This document shows, one piece after another, positions 7,117-13,907 of a stretch of 14,676 bases of DNA (the stretch's first letter is position 1; each line of letters begins with the position of its first letter). Made by a program: the position numbers and the translations under genes. The stretch spans positions 1 to 14,676 of the forward strand of contig JANQEF010000170.1 in the NCBI GenBank assembly GCA_028278465.1, read 5' to 3'. The notes under the pieces are model-generated. The model worked only from the letters and a program-made list of their open reading frames with translations, ran no database searches and was not told the DNA's origin. Source of the stretch: Dehalococcoidia bacterium (GTDB lineage Bacteria > Chloroflexota > Dehalococcoidia > Lucifugimonadales > Lucifugimonadaceae).

Positions 7117-8280
7117 CTACTCGACCCTGAAGCCGCTCAGGCGGCTGATCCCTTCGTCGATCAACTCGTCAGGGATGGTGAGCGACAGCCTGATGTAGCC
7201 CTCGCCAGCCGGACCGTAACCGTTGCCAGGCGTCACCACCACGTCCCGCTCCTCAAGCAGCTTTTCGGCGAACTCGGCCGAGGTGAAGCCGCCGGGAACA
7301 GGCACCCAGATATACAGCCCGGCCTTCGGAGCCACCGCGTCGATGCCCATCTCACGCAGCGTTGCCACTACGCGGTCGCGGCGACGGCGGTAGGTCTCGT
7401 TGTTCTCGTGGATCCAGTCCGGGGACAGGTTCAGCGCCTCCATGCCCATCTCCTGTACCGCCTGCGAGAGCCCGGAGTCGATGTTGGACTTCACCCGCAT
7501 CAGCGCGTTCACCATCTCGGAGTTGCCGACCGCCATGCCAACCCGCCAGCCGGTCATGTTGGCAGTCTTCGACAGGCTGTGGAACTCCATGGCGATGTCG
7601 CGTGCGCCATCAGCCTGCAGCAGCGAAGGCGCCACGTAGCCGTTGTACGTCACCTCGGTGTAGCAGGCGTCGTGCAGTAGCGCGATGTCGAACTCCTTCG
7701 CAAACCTGACCGCCTCGTTGAAGAAGTCGAGGCTGGCGACGGCGCCGGTCGGGTTGTTCGGGTAGTTCAGCCAGAGCACCTTCGCCTTGCGAGCGACGTC
7801 GATCGGGATATCGTCGAGCCGCGGCAGCCAGTCGTTCTCGGCCTCCAGCGGCACGAAGTGGCTGGTCCCGCCAGCGAACATGGTGCCGATCTCGTAGACC
7901 GGATACGCGGGGTCTGGCACGAGCGCGATGTCGCCGGGGTCGATGAAGCAGAGCGCGGCGTGGGCGATGCCTTCCTTCGCGCCGATCAGGTTGATCGCCT
8001 CCGTCGCCGGGTCAAGCTCTACGCCGAACCGGCGCTGGTAGAAGTCGCAGACCGTCTGGCGGAACTCGGGCAGCCCTTCCGACTCTGGATACCTGTGGTG
8101 TGCGGGCGTGCGCAGCGCCGCCTCTAACCGGTTGAGCACCGGGTCCGGGGTCGGGATGTCAGGGTCGCCGATGCCGAACGAGATGACGTCGATGCCCTGC
8201 TCCTTCTTGGCGGCGATGGCACGCGAGATGCCGACGAACAGGTAGGGAGGAAGCTCTTCGACTCGTTTCGCAAATTTCAT
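7117..8280 (-). CDS. dapL: LL-diaminopimelate aminotransferase
   Basis: This 387-residue protein is a fold-type I PLP aminotransferase, most likely DapL. DapL converts tetrahydrodipicolinate to LL-diaminopimelate using glutamate, bypassing the acyl-blocked lysine routes. The visible landmarks are SFGIGDPDIPTP (34-45), PDPAYPVYE (122-130), LNYPNNPTGA (171-180), HDACYTEV (203-210), the Schiff-base lysine K238 in SLSKTANMTGWRVG, and substrate-carboxylate R364 in YIRLSL. The open frame continues upstream to 8583, but the family N-terminus starts at the ATG at 8280. The extension would run antisense through the lipoprotein gene and has no family character. Upstream of the chosen ATG the ribosome binding site is weak. 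dapF lies close by, supporting the DapL reading over a general aspartate or alanine aminotransferase, which remains possible. Confidence 0.82.
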   Translation of the reverse strand: MKFAKRVEELPPYLFVGISRAIAAKKEQGIDVISFGIGDPDIPTPDPVLNRLEAALRTPAHHRYPESEGLPEFRQTVCDFYQRRFGVELDPATEAINLIGAKEGIAHAALCFIDPGDIALVPDPAYPVYEIGTMFAGGTSHFVPLEAENDWLPRLDDIPIDVARKAKVLWLNYPNNPTGAVASLDFFNEAVRFAKEFDIALLHDACYTEVTYNGYVAPSLLQADGARDIAMEFHSLSKTANMTGWRVGMAVGNSEMVNALMRVKSNIDSGLSQAVQEMGMEALNLSPDWIHENNETYRRRRDRVVATLREMGIDAVAPKAGLYIWVPVPGGFTSAEFAEKLLEERDVVVTPGNGYGPAGEGYIRLSLTIPDELIDEGISRLSGFRVE

Positions 8281-8389
8281 TTCTTGGTCCCGGTGCGTAG
8301 AGGTAAGCGGCCGGTTAGTGTACTCGCTGCAAGCCCAGATGCCGTGGCTTTCGGTCGCCCGGCACAGCGCCATCCATAATCGCCGCGTC
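8281..8389. promoter_or_regulatory. Divergent promoter region of dapL and the lipoprotein gene
   Basis: This spacer of 109 bases separates two divergent starts. On the plus strand CATAAT (8375-8380) is a good -10 match. It would place transcription initiation near 8387, only about three bases before the ATG at 8390, so the lipoprotein message may be nearly leaderless. On the minus strand TACACT (complement of 8317-8322) is a candidate -10 for dapL, giving a leader of about 30 bases. Neither has a clear -35 box. Confidence 0.35.
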
Positions 8390-8869
8390 ATGCGACCGAT
8401 CCGTCGAATAGCGGTGGCCCTGCTGCCAGTGGTGGCGTTGATCGCGCTCGCCTGCGGTTCGGACGGTGGCGCCCAGCCGGCAGGCTCGGCCGGCGACGAG
8501 ACGCTTGAGCCGGTCCCCGTTCTGCACGAGGGAAGCACATTCACCATCGACCAGCTGATCGAGGCTGGCTGGAAGCGGTCCAAGGAGCTGTCCGCCGAGA
8601 CCCTGCCGAACGCCGAAAGCGCCTGGTATGGCTTCTACAACCGCCGCGACGTCGAGGTCAGGATCTACCCGTCGCACGCCTCTGCGGTGGCGGACGGCAC
8701 CGGGCCGGCCGATGAGGCGACCGGGCGCGGGAAGCCGGCGCCCTTCGCCGTCGGCGGTATCAGCGCCACACGAACCAGCTACGGTGCGTACGCGATAGTC
8801 GGCAACCTGGTGGTGCTGTGCGAGGTGCAGATCTCGGAGTGCATCGACCTGCTGGAGAGCCTGGGCTAG
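8390..8869 (+). CDS. Putative lipoprotein, function unknown
   Basis: This 159-residue protein has an N-terminal export signal: basic MRPIRR, a hydrophobic stretch (7-21) and Cys22 followed by a low-complexity Gly/Ala/Ser linker, as in lipoproteins. The lipobox reads ALAC rather than the usual L-[AS]-[AG]-C, so lipidation is likely but not certain. The mature part (about 45-159) has no family I recognise. It holds a cysteine pair (C144 and C151, CEVQISEC) that could form a disulfide outside the membrane. An in-frame ATG 24 codons earlier exists, but starting there would bury the signal peptide, so I chose 8390. No Shine-Dalgarno is visible and a -10-like box sits just upstream. The gene converges on dapF, and the two stop codons share the bases CTAG (8866-8869). 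Confidence 0.7.
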   Translation: MRPIRRIAVALLPVVALIALACGSDGGAQPAGSAGDETLEPVPVLHEGSTFTIDQLIEAGWKRSKELSAETLPNAESAWYGFYNRRDVEVRIYPSHASAVADGTGPADEATGRGKPAPFAVGGISATRTSYGAYAIVGNLVVLCEVQISECIDLLESLG

Positions 8870-9738
8870 CCAGGCCAGACGCCCTCGAACACCTCGACCG
8901 CCGGGCCTTCCAGGAACGCCTCGCCGGTCTCATCCCACGAGATCTTCAGCACACCTCCGTCGACCACCACCTCGACCTCGTCGTCCACCAGCCCGTGCGC
9001 CCGCGCAGCTGTCGCAGAAGCGGTGCTGCCGGTGCCCGACGAAAGCGTCTCTCCTGCCCCGCGCTCGAAGATGCGGGCACGAATACGGGAGCGGGAGAGA
9101 ACGTTCACGACCTCGAAGTTGATGCGGTTCGGGAACATCGGGTGGTTCTCGACGAGCGTGCCGATCTCGACCAGCGGGAACTGTTCGACCGGCTCGTCGG
9201 GGAACGCCACGGCGTGCGGGTTGCCGACGGCGAGACAGGTGATCTTGAGCGTTCGGCCGCCGACTTCGAGCGGAAAGTCGTGGACGCGATCGGCGCCGTC
9301 CAGCACCGAGGTGTCCACAGGGATTTCCGTCGGCTCGAACTCCGGCACGCCCATCGCCACACGCGCCGCAACCATGCGCTCGCCGTCCATCGTCGGCTCG
9401 ACTGTGCGCACGCCGCCGCCGGTCTCGACGATGAGGCCATCGGGACTGGGAAGGGCGATCTTGCGGTCGATGACGAACTTCGAGAAGAGCCGGATGCCAT
9501 TGCCGCTCATCTCGGCCTCGGAGCCATCAGGGTTGTAGACGCGCATGCGGACCTGCGCGCCTGCAGCGGCGGCCGATTCCTGCGGCTCCTGCACCAGGAC
9601 GATACCGTCTGAGCCGACGCCGAACGCGGGCTTGCTCATGTCGATCGAAAGCTGCCCCCAGTCGCGGTCGGCGCCGCGGCCGTCGATGGCTATGTAGTCG
9701 TTGCCTGCTCCGTGCAGCTTGGCGAACGGGATTCCCAT
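8866..9738 (-). CDS. dapF: Diaminopimelate epimerase family protein with both catalytic cysteines replaced by serine
   Basis: This 290-residue protein matches DapF, which interconverts LL- and meso-diaminopimelate by a two-base mechanism using two cysteines. The fold landmarks are all present: KLHGAGNDY (7-15), GVGSDG (40-45), YNPDGSEAEM (68-77), GNGIR (79-83), VGNPHAVAF (171-179), NRINFEVV (204-211) and ERGAGETL (225-232). However, the first catalytic position, normally Cys in EMCGNG, is Ser78 (codon AGC). The second, normally Cys in (A/S)CGTG, is Ser234 (codon TCG), preceded by Ser233. The only cysteine in the protein is C168. The substitutions use unlike serine codons, so a single error is not the cause. 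It may be an altered epimerase, act on another substrate, or be inactive. The ATG start has AAGGA six bases upstream. It ends the tsaC-to-dapF run, 66 bases after miaA. Confidence 0.85.
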   Translation of the reverse strand: MGIPFAKLHGAGNDYIAIDGRGADRDWGQLSIDMSKPAFGVGSDGIVLVQEPQESAAAAGAQVRMRVYNPDGSEAEMSGNGIRLFSKFVIDRKIALPSPDGLIVETGGGVRTVEPTMDGERMVAARVAMGVPEFEPTEIPVDTSVLDGADRVHDFPLEVGGRTLKITCLAVGNPHAVAFPDEPVEQFPLVEIGTLVENHPMFPNRINFEVVNVLSRSRIRARIFERGAGETLSSGTGSTASATAARAHGLVDDEVEVVVDGGVLKISWDETGEAFLEGPAVEVFEGVWPG

Positions 9739-9804
9739 GTGTTGTCCTTGTTGCGCGGCGTGGTCGATTGTCGTTGGTGTGCGGCTTGAGGCGATTCGTC
9801 TGTT

Positions 9805-10734
9805 TTAGGCGCCAGGCCAGCGGCGAACTGCGTCGACAACACGTGACAGGTCGCCGTCTGTGACATTTATCCAGTTGATACGCGAGTCAGACCGCTTGAA
9901 CCAGTTGTTCTGATGCCTGACGAGGCGGTTCGTGGCTCGAATTGTACGTTCCCGCGCCTCTTCCAGGGCCGTCTCGCCACGGATCACCAACGCTATCTCC
10001 CGGTAGCCGATCGCAGACAGCGCCGGCAGGTCGAAATCAACCCCTTGGTCCAGAAGCTGCTTCACCTCTTCGACCCAGCCGGCGGCCAGCATCCGGTCGA
10101 CTCGTTGCTCGATCCGGCGGTGCAGTTCAGCTCGCTCAACGTGCAACCCGATCAACAGCGAGTCGTAGCCGGGATCGATGGCGGCCCGGTTTTGCGCTCC
10201 TGTGCCCGAAGCCATCCGCTCAAGCGCACGGATTACTCGGCGATGGTTCTTCCCGTCCACAGCCGCGGCAGCCTCCGGGTCCAGCTCCCGCAGTCGCCGG
10301 TACAGCGCATCGACGCCCTGCTCCTCCAGCTCTGCCTCAAGTCGAGACCTCAGCTCGGGGTCCGGCGGCACCTCTGGCACCTGCCAGCCCTCCAGCAGAC
10401 CCCACACGTACTGGCCCGTCCCGCCGACAACAATCGGCAGCCTGCTGCGGCCGTGGATGTCGTCGACTACCTGACGCGCGTCCGACAGGAACTGCGCCAG
10501 GCTGTACGGGTCGGTCGGCGACAGGAAGCCGACCAGGTGGTGAGGAACTGAGTCGAGTTCGGCCTGCGAAGGCCTCGCTGTGCCGATCTCCATCCCTCGG
10601 TAGAACAGGCGGGAGTCGGAGTTGACGACCTCGCCGTCGAACTCCTGCGCCAGCAGTAGCGCGGCGTCGCTCTTGCCGGACGCAGTCGCTCCGACGACGG
10701 CGACCAGTTTGCCGGGCGCTGGTTCAGTGGTCAC
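9805..10734 (-). CDS. miaA: tRNA dimethylallyltransferase
   Basis: This 309-residue cytoplasmic enzyme transfers a dimethylallyl group from DMAPP to N6 of adenosine 37 in tRNAs reading UNN codons, giving i6A. The sequence shows the P-loop GATASGKS (15-22), NSDSRLFYRGMEIGTARP (38-55) with the catalytic Asp40, the VGGTGQY motif (103-109), the NHRRVIRALE segment (163-172), SAIGYREI (240-247) and RHQNNWFKR (273-281), which corresponds to the RQxTW region. The length is typical. The start is GTG at 10734, 20 bases after the tpiA stop, with no evident Shine-Dalgarno, so translation may depend on coupling to tpiA. Its DMAPP substrate links it to isoprenoid supply, and a prenyl-synthase-like gene lies three genes upstream. 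Confidence 0.95.
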   Translation of the reverse strand: MTTEPAPGKLVAVVGATASGKSDAALLLAQEFDGEVVNSDSRLFYRGMEIGTARPSQAELDSVPHHLVGFLSPTDPYSLAQFLSDARQVVDDIHGRSRLPIVVGGTGQYVWGLLEGWQVPEVPPDPELRSRLEAELEEQGVDALYRRLRELDPEAAAAVDGKNHRRVIRALERMASGTGAQNRAAIDPGYDSLLIGLHVERAELHRRIEQRVDRMLAAGWVEEVKQLLDQGVDFDLPALSAIGYREIALVIRGETALEEARERTIRATNRLVRHQNNWFKRSDSRINWINVTDGDLSRVVDAVRRWPGA

Positions 10735-10754
10735 TGGGCTGCTCGGCGGCGCTG

Positions 10755-11528
10755 TCAGGCCGGGTTGCCGTAGACGCGGGCGGTGTTCTCGACGATGCTG
10801 ACGAACTCCGCCGCTTGCAGGCTGGCGCCTCCGACAAGAGCGCCGTCGATGTCAGGGCGGTCGACGAACGGCCCGATGTTGTTCGAGTTGACGCTGCCGC
10901 CATAGAGGATGCGAATTTGCTCCGCAGCCTCCTGCCCTGCCAGCTCGACAAGCTCGCTGCGAAGCTCGCCGATGATCTCCTGCGCCTGCTGCGGTGACGC
11001 CGCCTCGCCGGTCCCGATCGCCCACACCGGTTCGTACGCCACGATGAGCGAACCCCAGCCTGCGTAGCCGTCAAGGCTCGCCCGGAGCTGCTCCCGGACC
11101 CAGCCGACAGCATTGCCAGACTTCCGGGTGTCGAGACTCTCGCCAACACAGACTATCGGCTTCATCTCGGCAGAATGCACAGCGATGGCCTTCGCCGCCA
11201 CATCTTCATCGGTCTCACCAAAGAGAGCACGCCGCTCCGAGTGCCCCACGATCACATGGCTCACCAGCTCGTCGAGCATCGCGGTCGACACCTCGCCGGT
11301 GAAGGCGCCGGACGGTTCGGCGGAAACGTTCTGCGCGCCGACGAGCACGTTGCTGCTCTCGACTGTGCGGGAGACGTTCGCCAGCCCGGTAAACGGCGGG
11401 CAAACGATCACCTCGACACCGGGAAAATCGCTCACACCCTTCGCGATCTCAAGCGCAAGGTCGCGGCCCTCGGACGGCGTCGTGTTCATCTTCCAGTTGC
11501 CGGCAATTACCGGTTTTCGGTGCGTCAT
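10755..11528 (-). CDS. tpiA: Triosephosphate isomerase
   Basis: This 257-residue TIM-barrel enzyme interconverts dihydroxyacetone phosphate and glyceraldehyde 3-phosphate. All catalytic elements are in place: Asn11 and Lys13 in AGNWKMN (9-15), His96 in VGHSERR (94-100), Glu166 in AYEPVWAIGTG (164-174) with the mobile loop that closes over the substrate, and the phosphate-binding YGGSV (209-213). The length is the family norm. The ATG start lies 23 bases after the pgk stop, with a purine-rich AAGAGA about five bases before it. The order pgk then tpiA is a common bacterial glycolytic arrangement and implies cotranscription. miaA follows closely. Confidence 0.97.
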   Translation of the reverse strand: MTHRKPVIAGNWKMNTTPSEGRDLALEIAKGVSDFPGVEVIVCPPFTGLANVSRTVESSNVLVGAQNVSAEPSGAFTGEVSTAMLDELVSHVIVGHSERRALFGETDEDVAAKAIAVHSAEMKPIVCVGESLDTRKSGNAVGWVREQLRASLDGYAGWGSLIVAYEPVWAIGTGEAASPQQAQEIIGELRSELVELAGQEAAEQIRILYGGSVNSNNIGPFVDRPDIDGALVGGASLQAAEFVSIVENTARVYGNPA

Positions 11529-11551
11529 AGCTGTCTCTTGCTCATCATCCG

Positions 11552-12733
11552 CTACGCATCATCCAGCGCGGCGACCCCCGGCAGTTCTTTGCCTTCCAGG
11601 AACTCCAGCGACGCGCCGCCGCCTGTCGACACGTGCGTGATCTCGGACCTCAGATCCAGCTCTTCGATCACCGAGACCGTGGAGCCGCCGCCGACCACCT
11701 TGAACGCATCAGCCGCAGCGATCGCCCTTGCGACGGCGTAGGTCCCGTCTGCGAACGAAGGCCATTCGACAACGCCCATCGGACCGTTCCAGATGATCTT
11801 CTTCGCGCCGATGATCTCATCGCCGTACGCCTTCCGGGTTTCGGGCCCGATGTCCAGCACCAGGCAGTCGTCCGGCACCTCGGTCACGCTCATGATCATC
11901 GGCGTGGCTTGCTCGCTGAACTCCCTCGCAACCACCACGTCAGACGGCGTGATCACCTTCGCCTCGCTCGAAAACAGCAGCTCGCCGGCGGTATGCACCT
12001 CTTCGTCCGGTATCTCCGCCTTGCCGGACCGGTAGCCCTGCGCCTTCAGGAACGCGGCCACCATGCCGCCGCCAACGATCACCGTGTCGACGCGACGGGA
12101 CAGGTTTTCGAGCACCTGGATCTTGTCCGACACTTTGGCGCCGCCGATGAGCGCAACGCCCGGCCGCTCGTCGGACTCCAGCGCCCGCGTCAGCATCTTC
12201 AGTTCCTGCTCCATCAGGTATCCGGCCGCCGCGGGCAGGTGCTCGGCAACGCCGACCGTTGACCCATGCGCCCGGTGCGCGGCGCCGAAAGCGTCGTTCA
12301 CGTAGATGTCGGCCAGGGAGGCCAGCGCTTCCGCAAATTTTCCGTCGTTCGCTTCCTCGCCGGGCTCAAACCGCAGGTTCTCGAGCATGGCGATGTCGCC
12401 TGGCTCTAGGCCGGCGATCACCTTCGCAGGTTCGGGGTCCTGTCCCGGCAATCCGGCGTCGATCACCTCGGCGCCGAACCAGTCAGAGGCTCGTTCGCGG
12501 ATGGCGGTCATGCGCAACTCCTCGACCACCTTGCCCTTCGGCCGTCCGAAGTGGGAGCACAGCACGATCCGCGCCCCGTTCGACTGCAGGTGATGAATCG
12601 TTGGCAGAGGCGCTCGGATGCGCGAGTCATCGAGGATCCTGCCGGTGCCGGGCTCGGTCGGGACGTTGAAGTCGACTCGCAGCAGGCAGGTCTTTCCGCC
12701 GATGTCGAGGTCGCGGACGGTCTTCTTCGTCAT
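11552..12733 (-). CDS. pgk: Phosphoglycerate kinase
   Basis: This 393-residue monomer transfers the acyl phosphate of 1,3-bisphosphoglycerate to ADP, an ATP-yielding step of glycolysis. Substrate-side motifs include RVDFNVP (19-25), DDSRIRAPLPTI (35-46), SHFGRPKG (60-67) and ENLRFEPGEE (118-127). Nucleotide-side motifs include GGAKVSDKI (197-205), VGGGMVAAFLKAQG (220-233), WNGPMGVVEW (315-324) and STGGGASLEFLEG (369-381). One deviation stands out: the usually acidic GGGD[ST] reads GGGST, with Ser351 where most family members have the Asp that interacts with Mg-nucleotide. I have a vague memory of the same form in other Chloroflexota, so it may be a lineage trait. The start codon overlaps the preceding prenyl-synthase-like stop as ATGA (12730-12733), indicating translational coupling. 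tpiA follows after 23 bases. Confidence 0.97.
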   Translation of the reverse strand: MTKKTVRDLDIGGKTCLLRVDFNVPTEPGTGRILDDSRIRAPLPTIHHLQSNGARIVLCSHFGRPKGKVVEELRMTAIRERASDWFGAEVIDAGLPGQDPEPAKVIAGLEPGDIAMLENLRFEPGEEANDGKFAEALASLADIYVNDAFGAAHRAHGSTVGVAEHLPAAAGYLMEQELKMLTRALESDERPGVALIGGAKVSDKIQVLENLSRRVDTVIVGGGMVAAFLKAQGYRSGKAEIPDEEVHTAGELLFSSEAKVITPSDVVVAREFSEQATPMIMSVTEVPDDCLVLDIGPETRKAYGDEIIGAKKIIWNGPMGVVEWPSFADGTYAVARAIAAADAFKVVGGGSTVSVIEELDLRSEITHVSTGGGASLEFLEGKELPGVAALDDA

Positions 12734-13815
12734 GAGCCGTTCCCGGGGGCGGAGTTCTCATCGAAACCTGCAAGGGCGTGGGCAAGCGCGACTAGCCTGT
12801 TTTTTGCCTCATTCTGCAGACCGGAGTCGGCCAGCGCAGCTTCGGCCTTTTCCAGCGTCTGCCGCGCTGTTTCTAGTGTGAAGTCGCCGCTGCCGGACTC
12901 TTCCAGCAGGGAGACAACGTCGTCGACCTTCGCCGGGTCGATCACTCTCTGCACATAGATGTCGCCCAGCTGCCGCTTCACCGTTGGCGGCGCAGTCTCC
13001 AGCGCGTGCGCCAGGCCTAAATTCTTCTTCTTGGTCAGCAACCTGCCCTGCTGCACAGAGTCACGCTCCTCGCCGCCCCAGAACAGGGTGTAGTCGGCGG
13101 CGAGCTGTCTCGCGGTCCCGGCGAGCTGACCAAACCTGAAAAGCGATGAGCCAAGCTCTGGCTTGCCCGTCGCGATAGCAGCGATCTGTGCCGACGCCCC
13201 GAACAGTGCGCCGGACCGCGAGCACACCATGTCAACATAGCCATCAACCGCGAGCGCGATCTGCTCCTGCATCGTGATATCGATGAACTCGCCCTCGCAC
13301 ATCAGCACCGCTGCCTCGTCCAGCGCCTTGAGCGAGCCGGAGACCGCCTCGACCGATTCGCCGTTGTCAGAGAGAGCGAACAGGGACATTCGGGCCATAG
13401 CGTGCATGCCGTCGCCGGCGTTGATCGCCTGCGCAGGTCCCCATGTCCACCAGACTGACGGCCGCCCGTTGTGATCCGTGTTGCCGTCTTCGACGTCCTC
13501 GTGGATCAGCGAGTAGTTCTGCAGCAGCTCCACGGAGACCGCATATGGCACGACGCTGGCGATCACCGCTTCGTCGGAGCCGGATACGGCGTCGGCGACC
13601 GAAAGTGCGAACTGGCCATGGACACGCGGCCGTGTCGGGATAGACGAGCGCTCGCCGTTCTCATCGACCCAGCCGAGCTGGAACGACATCATTCGGTAGA
13701 GCGCCAGCTCGCGCGTCGATATGAACTCGCGTATCGAGTCTTCGAGGCTCTGCGCAGTGGCCGCGCTAACCCCCGGCAGCAGCTCGCGTCTCAGGCTTTC
13801 TACGGTGATGGTCAA
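12730..13815 (-). CDS. Polyprenyl synthetase-like protein with degenerate second Asp-rich motif
   Basis: This 361-residue all-helical protein belongs to the trans-prenyltransferase (geranylgeranyl/polyprenyl diphosphate synthase) family, which condenses IPP with allylic diphosphates. The region LLQNYSLIHEDVEDGN (97-112) holds the first aspartate-rich motif as EDVED instead of DDxxD. It is followed by GRPSVWWTWGPAQAINAGDG (117-136), as in the family. The second motif, usually QxxDDxx(D/G), reads QLAADYTLFWG (237-247), so the first Asp is Ala240 and only D241 remains. The later segment GRLLTKKKNLGLAHAL (257-271) keeps the lysines but lacks the Asp that usually precedes them. Activity may be reduced, altered or dependent on a partner subunit. 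The start is TTG at 13815. A stop in the same frame lies 18 bases upstream and no Shine-Dalgarno is clear, so the start is uncertain. Its stop overlaps pgk by four bases. Confidence 0.8.
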   Translation of the reverse strand: MTITVESLRRELLPGVSAATAQSLEDSIREFISTRELALYRMMSFQLGWVDENGERSSIPTRPRVHGQFALSVADAVSGSDEAVIASVVPYAVSVELLQNYSLIHEDVEDGNTDHNGRPSVWWTWGPAQAINAGDGMHAMARMSLFALSDNGESVEAVSGSLKALDEAAVLMCEGEFIDITMQEQIALAVDGYVDMVCSRSGALFGASAQIAAIATGKPELGSSLFRFGQLAGTARQLAADYTLFWGGEERDSVQQGRLLTKKKNLGLAHALETAPPTVKRQLGDIYVQRVIDPAKVDDVVSLLEESGSGDFTLETARQTLEKAEAALADSGLQNEAKNRLVALAHALAGFDENSAPGNGS

Positions 13816-13907
13816 GTGGCGTTCGAACTCGTTTCAGGCGACCCGCGTCTGCGGTGCCGTATGCCGCGCGCACATGGTAACTGTTGCCGGGTTAGGGACG
13901 ATGGCGC

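Noticed and set aside
8318..8389. Earlier in-frame ATG for the lipoprotein
   Set aside because: It would place 24 residues before the basic and hydrophobic export signal.
8281..8583. Upstream extension of the dapL frame to 488 codons
   Set aside because: The extension has no aminotransferase character and lies antisense to the lipoprotein gene. The family N-terminus starts at 8280.
8818..9612. Plus-strand open frame of 264 codons
   Set aside because: It is antisense to dapF, rich in His/Arg, with no recognisable domain.
9919..9936. Possible loss of a key Gln in the MiaA DSRLFY motif
   Set aside because: E. coli MiaA also has Leu at this place (DSALIY), so it is ordinary variation. Coordinates are not meaningful beyond lying within miaA.
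9942..10625. Plus-strand open frame of 227 codons
   Set aside because: It is antisense to miaA, with a Pro/Arg/Ala-rich composition typical of GC-rich shadows.
11633..12262. Plus-strand open frame of 209 codons
   Set aside because: It is antisense to pgk, whose motifs are complete.
13834..13875. Thirteen-codon minus-strand leader-like frame (MCARHTAPQTRVA) ending 18 bases before the prenyl-type TTG start
   Set aside because: No ribosome binding site, no run of regulatory codons and no attenuator hairpin. Probably chance.
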